A stretch of DNA of 17,828 nt. Source: Promethearchaeota archaeon. Its GTDB lineage: Archaea; Asgardarchaeota; Lokiarchaeia; Sigynarchaeales; SOKP01. Made by a program: the position numbers and the translations under genes. Location of the stretch: the NCBI GenBank assembly GCA_004524425.1, contig SDNN01000043.1:1-17828 (forward strand), in the 5' to 3' direction. Under the pieces are notes generated by a model. That model saw nothing but the letters and a program-made list of their open reading frames with translations, had not been told where the DNA came from and ran no database searches. Positions 14,233 to 17,828 of this stretch are shown piece by piece (the first letter of the stretch is position 1; each line of letters opens with the position of its first letter).

Positions 14233-16071
14233 ATGAAAACTTCAGAAGATTGGGCTAATGTTAAAGAAGTCTTTGCTAGATTTAAAAACGGTATAAAAAC
14301 AGATAATCTTAGTCAAATCATGAACTGCTTAGCACAAATCAATGTTGCTGAAGAATCATTTTTGGATAATTATCAAGAACGAAAAAATGAAGGTGTCTAT
14401 TATACGAGTCGAGATATTTCGGATTTCATTATTTCTGAAGCTTTACTCCTGTATATTAATAAAAAATTTGATAATTTTCCAATAAATTCTTTAAAAGAGA
14501 TTTTCAATCTCGATCCTCCTTTAAAAAAAGAAATTCATGAGATTTTGATGAATGTTACTGTTTATGATCCTGCTTGCGGGTCAGGAAAGTTTTTGGTAAG
14601 TGCTGCTGATGCTATTTATAATCTTGTCAAATCATTATCTCCAAGCTCTTCGGATTTAACTCTGAAAATGAGTATTTTAAAAAATCTTCATGGATCGGAT
14701 ATAAATACCAACGCGATTCGCTTGTGCACATTAAATCTATTTAACTGGATATTTAAAGAGAAGTTAAATAATTTTTCAGATATTCTGCCCATTCTTGAAT
14801 CAAACTTAAAGGTTGAAAATAGTATTTTTCTGGATAATCAGCTTAACCACGATCTCATTATAACCAATCCCCCTTATGGAAATATCTTAAATCCTGAAGA
14901 GAAGGCTATTTTAAAGAAAAAAAGGATTTTCTTTAAAGACATTTATTGTACTTTTTTAATGAAAGCAATTGAATGGAGTGATGGCATCCTTGGTTTTTTA
15001 ATTCCAAAAAGCTTTCTTCTTAGACAAGGTTATGTAAAACTGCGCGAAAGCTTTCTCTCAAATGTGAACCTACTAAAAATTTATGATATTGGCCCCAACA
15101 TGTTTAAAAAAGCCACGAATGAGGTACAAATTATTCTTTATGAAAAAAAAAATGGAAAAAGTTCTGATCTGGAAATTTATGATTACCCCGATCATTATAT
15201 TATGACCTATAAAGAGCAGAAAGTTGATTCCCTTAAGATATGCTTAAACATTAAATGCCCCTTGAGTGCTAAATCAAAAAAAATCTATCCATACACGCAT
15301 GAAGAAGAATGTCCCTTTTGCCATGCTAATACATTTAATTTAAACCGAATTCGCATTAAATCCTCATCTAAGATATTAAAAATAATTGAAAAAATTGAAA
15401 TTGTGGGAGATTTAAATTATTTAAACATAGTAGACTTTCCAAAAATGATCAGGGGAGAGGAAGATTTAGGATTAAAAAAAGTGAAAAGACTTGTCATGGA
15501 TAATACCAAAGGCACGTGTATATATTTGAAAGCGAGAAATGATCTCTCTCCTTATTACATGAAACGAAATAAATCGCTAAATATTGAAGAAATTGATTCT
15601 GAAATATTAAAAGGTTCAAAGTATGAATATTATCGAAATCCCAAATTATTGATCAAACACAATACTATAACTCCTGAAGCAGTGTACACGGAGGATCCTG
15701 TCTGCTTTACCTCCTCTATTTATTCATTATTGCATGAGGAGATCGAAGAGCTCAAATATTTAAATGCTGTCTTAAATTCGAGTTTAATTCAGTTTTATTG
15801 CATTTATGGTATTAACAATCAAAAGGATACTACAATTAATTTAAACCAGTACATGATTAGACATCTTCCCATAGTAAAACCCGATATGCAAATCAAATCT
15901 AAAATTATTTCGAGAGTCAATAACGTGTTAAATTTATTCTGGGAAACAAAAGGTAAGCTAGAAGAAAATATTACCAAAGAACTACGAGAAATTGATGCTT
16001 TGATTTTTAATCTTTATGACCTTTCAGAAGATGAGCAAGAACTAATTATATCGAAGGTTAAAATAAGATAA
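14233..16071 (+). CDS. N6-adenine DNA methyltransferase, TaqI/Eco57I-like, with zinc-ribbon-like insert
   Basis: A 612-residue class I SAM-dependent methyltransferase predicted to modify adenine in DNA. The segment NEGVYYTSRDISDFI is typical of this group. The SAM-binding motif I DPACGSGKF is at residues 112-120, followed by the motif II acidic segment GSDINTNAIRL and the catalytic NPPY at 212-215. Between the catalytic and recognition parts, C337-x4-C342 and C360-x2-C363 look like a zinc ribbon. The C-terminal part (YLKARNDLSPYYM, KGSKYEYYRNPKLLIKHN, YLNAVLNSSLIQFYCIYG) resembles the TaqI-type target recognition domain. No endonuclease domain is fused and no recognisable restriction enzyme gene is next to it, so it may be an orphan methyltransferase. 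ATG 14233 is chosen; an in-frame TTG at 14215 is an alternative. Confidence 0.88.
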   Translation: MKTSEDWANVKEVFARFKNGIKTDNLSQIMNCLAQINVAEESFLDNYQERKNEGVYYTSRDISDFIISEALLLYINKKFDNFPINSLKEIFNLDPPLKKEIHEILMNVTVYDPACGSGKFLVSAADAIYNLVKSLSPSSSDLTLKMSILKNLHGSDINTNAIRLCTLNLFNWIFKEKLNNFSDILPILESNLKVENSIFLDNQLNHDLIITNPPYGNILNPEEKAILKKKRIFFKDIYCTFLMKAIEWSDGILGFLIPKSFLLRQGYVKLRESFLSNVNLLKIYDIGPNMFKKATNEVQIILYEKKNGKSSDLEIYDYPDHYIMTYKEQKVDSLKICLNIKCPLSAKSKKIYPYTHEEECPFCHANTFNLNRIRIKSSSKILKIIEKIEIVGDLNYLNIVDFPKMIRGEEDLGLKKVKRLVMDNTKGTCIYLKARNDLSPYYMKRNKSLNIEEIDSEILKGSKYEYYRNPKLLIKHNTITPEAVYTEDPVCFTSSIYSLLHEEIEELKYLNAVLNSSLIQFYCIYGINNQKDTTINLNQYMIRHLPIVKPDMQIKSKIISRVNNVLNLFWETKGKLEENITKELREIDALIFNLYDLSEDEQELIISKVKIR

Positions 16072-16105
16072 TCATTGAATTTGATTTGTAAAGAAGTTCA
16101 AGAAC

Positions 16106-17002
16106 CTATTTGGGAAAATTCTCAACTTTTTCATGATTCACTCGTTCATCCTTGGATTTTCTCACCAATTTTTTTGGACCATATATTATTACCACTAAAA
16201 CAGCAATGATTATTGTCCAAATACCTTTATAGTATTCCAGGATATCCATGAGATTTAGGAATTCACCCGTGAAATTCATCATGAAATGGGATAATATGGC
16301 TGAAAGCGTGCTCCTATTAGTGTTATTATATATCCAGGTCATCACGATGGACACTGCTATTATTCCAAAAACAAAATTTAACCAAAATCGAATGGAACCA
16401 ATGGTCAACTCTCCACTCTGATATGTGCCAACCATCAAAAACATGGGCCAATGCCAGAGACCCCAAAATATTCCTAATATTATGCTCGAATACGTGGCAT
16501 TCCACCTCTTTTGTAAGCGGTCAAGAGCATATCCTCGCCATGAAATTTCTTCAGGCAAGGGGCCATAGATTAAGGTAAAAATTAAGTAGAAGCCTAATCC
16601 TCTTGGGTCTGAAAGAAATTCTATTGCAGTATCAAAGGAAGGAAAGATTCCATTAATTAAAATTCCCGTTGCCATGGCCAGGCCACTGCGTACGGCAGGA
16701 AGTAAAAGCGCGACTGCTAACCAAATCACTCCAATCCGTTTAAAATCAATAATCCTTTTCCAGTAATCGTGCCATATTTCCCTATCTTCCTTGAAATACG
16801 TGAGAAATATTGCTGATATGGGTGGACCGAGCCCTCCAAGACCTAATAACAAGAAATAAGGAAACAAAAAGACATTTTGCCCGAATAGAATAAGCGGTAT
16901 CCAGAAACTCCACGTCCAAGCATACGTGAGAATGAAGAATAACCAAGGTTTTTGCTTTATTTTATCAATAATATCATCATTGAATTCCATTTTCTCATCC
17001 AT
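16106..17002 (-). CDS. CPBP-family intramembrane metalloprotease (CAAX-protease-like)
   Basis: A 298-residue multipass membrane protein of the CPBP/Rce1-type family with about eight hydrophobic segments. The three family motifs are visible: EEISWRGY (E151, E152, R156), FWGLWHW with H184, and HFMMN with H239 and N243. These supply the predicted catalytic glutamate and metal- or water-binding histidines within the membrane. The basic C-terminus after the last helix (KKLVRKSKDERVNHEK) is probably cytosolic. Family members cleave prenylated proteins in eukaryotes or act in bacteriocin immunity and regulation in bacteria; the substrate here is unknown. The ATG at 17002 has no strong ribosome binding site. 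Confidence 0.9.
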   Translation of the reverse strand: MDEKMEFNDDIIDKIKQKPWLFFILTYAWTWSFWIPLILFGQNVFLFPYFLLLGLGGLGPPISAIFLTYFKEDREIWHDYWKRIIDFKRIGVIWLAVALLLPAVRSGLAMATGILINGIFPSFDTAIEFLSDPRGLGFYLIFTLIYGPLPEEISWRGYALDRLQKRWNATYSSIILGIFWGLWHWPMFLMVGTYQSGELTIGSIRFWLNFVFGIIAVSIVMTWIYNNTNRSTLSAILSHFMMNFTGEFLNLMDILEYYKGIWTIIIAVLVVIIYGPKKLVRKSKDERVNHEKVENFPK

Positions 17003-17039
17003 TCTATTCTTTTTTTTTGAGAATATATTCCTATTACAT

Positions 17040-17828
17040 TTACTCTAATTTAAAGTGATAATCACACACGTCATCTCCAAGACCCAAGAACTTGTTTCTT
17101 TCAAGCTTAATTCGGGGATTAAAGTCGTGTATGGCAGGTTCATAAAAAGGAATGCACATGTCTTTACAAATAGCTTCTATTTTATCATGGCGTTCTGGAT
17201 TCCTATCCATTGCTGCCTTATACGGACACATTGTCATGTGGAGAATAGCCTCATCACCTTCCTGCTTGACAATTTTATATTCATACCCTTCACAACTCCA
17301 AATGAAACTAAGAAGTTCAATTAACTCTTTGATTGAATTTTCTTTGATCTTTATGTATTTTTTAACTCTCCGGAATATTATTTGATACAATCTCTGCCAT
17401 ACGATTATATCAACTTTTAATGCGGTATCCCAATCTAATTCATTCTCAGTTTCTATTATCCACAATCCATCAAGCGTGAAAAAATTTTTCTCGAAATAAA
17501 ACAGCTTATCCTCAATGCTAATTTTTCTTCTATTAAAAGGTTCTTTGAGTGATTTTTCCTCATCTTCGATGCTAAAATGAAAGCTACACGTTTTATCCCC
17601 TAATCCTTGAAATTTATCCCTTCTTAATGTTATATTTGTATTAAAATCTGTAGTAATTGTCTCATAAAATGGAATGCACATGTCCAGGCAGATCGGTTTT
17701 ATCTTATCATGTCGTTCAGGGTTTCGGCTCATTGCCGCTTGGTAAGGACAGGTAATGATTTCAATAAAAACTTCATTAACCCCTTTATTTGTAATTTTAT
17801 ATTCCCAACCTTCGACCGACCACCTGAA
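17040..17828 (-). CDS. Tandem-repeat cysteine-containing protein, DUF6125/ATC-hydrolase-like, partial at right edge
   Basis: The frame is open to the right window edge, so at least 262 residues are encoded and the N-terminus is missing. An internal ATG at 17732 falls inside a repeat and is not the true start. Two copies of a conserved unit are visible about 174 residues apart. Each has WSxEGxEYKI, then T/M-CPYxAAMxRNPERHDKI, C-x-x-MCIPFYE, and KFxGLGDxxCxxHF. Between them lies FFTLDGLWIIETENELDWDTALKVDIIVWQRLYQ. These patterns recall DUF6125 and L-2-amino-thiazoline-4-carboxylic acid hydrolase-like proteins of archaea and clostridia; that assignment is from memory and uncertain. The conserved cysteines may bind metal. 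The left copy in coding order is cut by the window. Confidence 0.65.
   Translation of the reverse strand, partial: FRWSVEGWEYKITNKGVNEVFIEIITCPYQAAMSRNPERHDKIKPICLDMCIPFYETITTDFNTNITLRRDKFQGLGDKTCSFHFSIEDEEKSLKEPFNRRKISIEDKLFYFEKNFFTLDGLWIIETENELDWDTALKVDIIVWQRLYQIIFRRVKKYIKIKENSIKELIELLSFIWSCEGYEYKIVKQEGDEAILHMTMCPYKAAMDRNPERHDKIEAICKDMCIPFYEPAIHDFNPRIKLERNKFLGLGDDVCDYHFKLE

Noticed and set aside
16106..17002. CPBP protease as a CAAX-processing partner of the GTPase at 40-603
   Set aside because: The GTPase ends in NNMKP without cysteine, so it has no prenylation box, and the genes are 15 kb apart. No link is supported.
1..17828. tRNA, rRNA, CRISPR arrays and insertion sequences
   Set aside because: No cloverleaf-like GC-rich segments with a T-loop sequence, no regularly spaced direct repeats, and no transposase motifs or terminal inverted repeats were found by reading.

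Overview
The window is AT-rich DNA from an archaeon, most likely an Asgard archaeon of the Lokiarchaeota/Promethearchaeota type. The reasons are a Ras/Rab-like small GTPase, archaeal/eukaryal-type ribosomal proteins in the order S13-S4-S11, an HdrA-MvhD-FrhB redox cassette, an F420-biosynthesis gene (cofC), and UGA codons that appear to be read as selenocysteine. The lineage is inferred from gene content only.

Layout from left to right: a small GTPase (40-603) and a CofC-like guanylyltransferase (684-1412), both on +. Then a minus-strand group made of a long coiled-coil protein (1415-2650), seryl-tRNA synthetase (2669-3955, upstream in transcription order) and a small duplicated helical protein (4060-4401). 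Next is a redox block on +: hdrA (4674-6683), mvhD/vhuD (6705-7157) and a FrhB-family iron-sulfur flavoprotein (7252-8745). It is followed by ribosomal proteins rps13, rps4 and rps11 (8921-10339), a 317-base gap with terminator-like and promoter-like sequence, and a 548-residue Pro/Glu/Lys-rich protein (10657-12303). The right third holds NAD synthetase (minus), two unrecognised genes, a solitary N6-adenine DNA methyltransferase, a CPBP membrane protease (minus), and a tandem-repeat protein that runs off the right edge (minus).

The most notable content is the redox block. Simple ORF calling breaks hdrA at two UGA codons (4731-4733 and 5283-5285) and truncates the start of mvhD at one (6762-6764). 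All three fall in frame where conserved cysteines of these families are expected, and the protein continues intact on both sides. I therefore annotate hdrA as one 669-residue protein with two selenocysteines (U20 and U204) and mvhD as a 150-residue protein with U20. A structured, locally GC-rich hairpin directly after the mvhD stop (7165-7199) is the best SECIS candidate. No separate element can fit in the 21 bases between the two genes, so one element may serve three UGA codons.

Functionally, HdrA (FAD, several [4Fe-4S] clusters), MvhD ([2Fe-2S] adaptor) and FrhB (F420- or ferredoxin-linked flavoprotein) look like an electron-transfer module that would pair with HdrBC and/or a hydrogenase encoded elsewhere. 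The nearby cofC fits an F420-using cell, and NadE adds NAD supply. The other genes look like independent housekeeping or lineage-specific units, several arranged as tightly convergent pairs.
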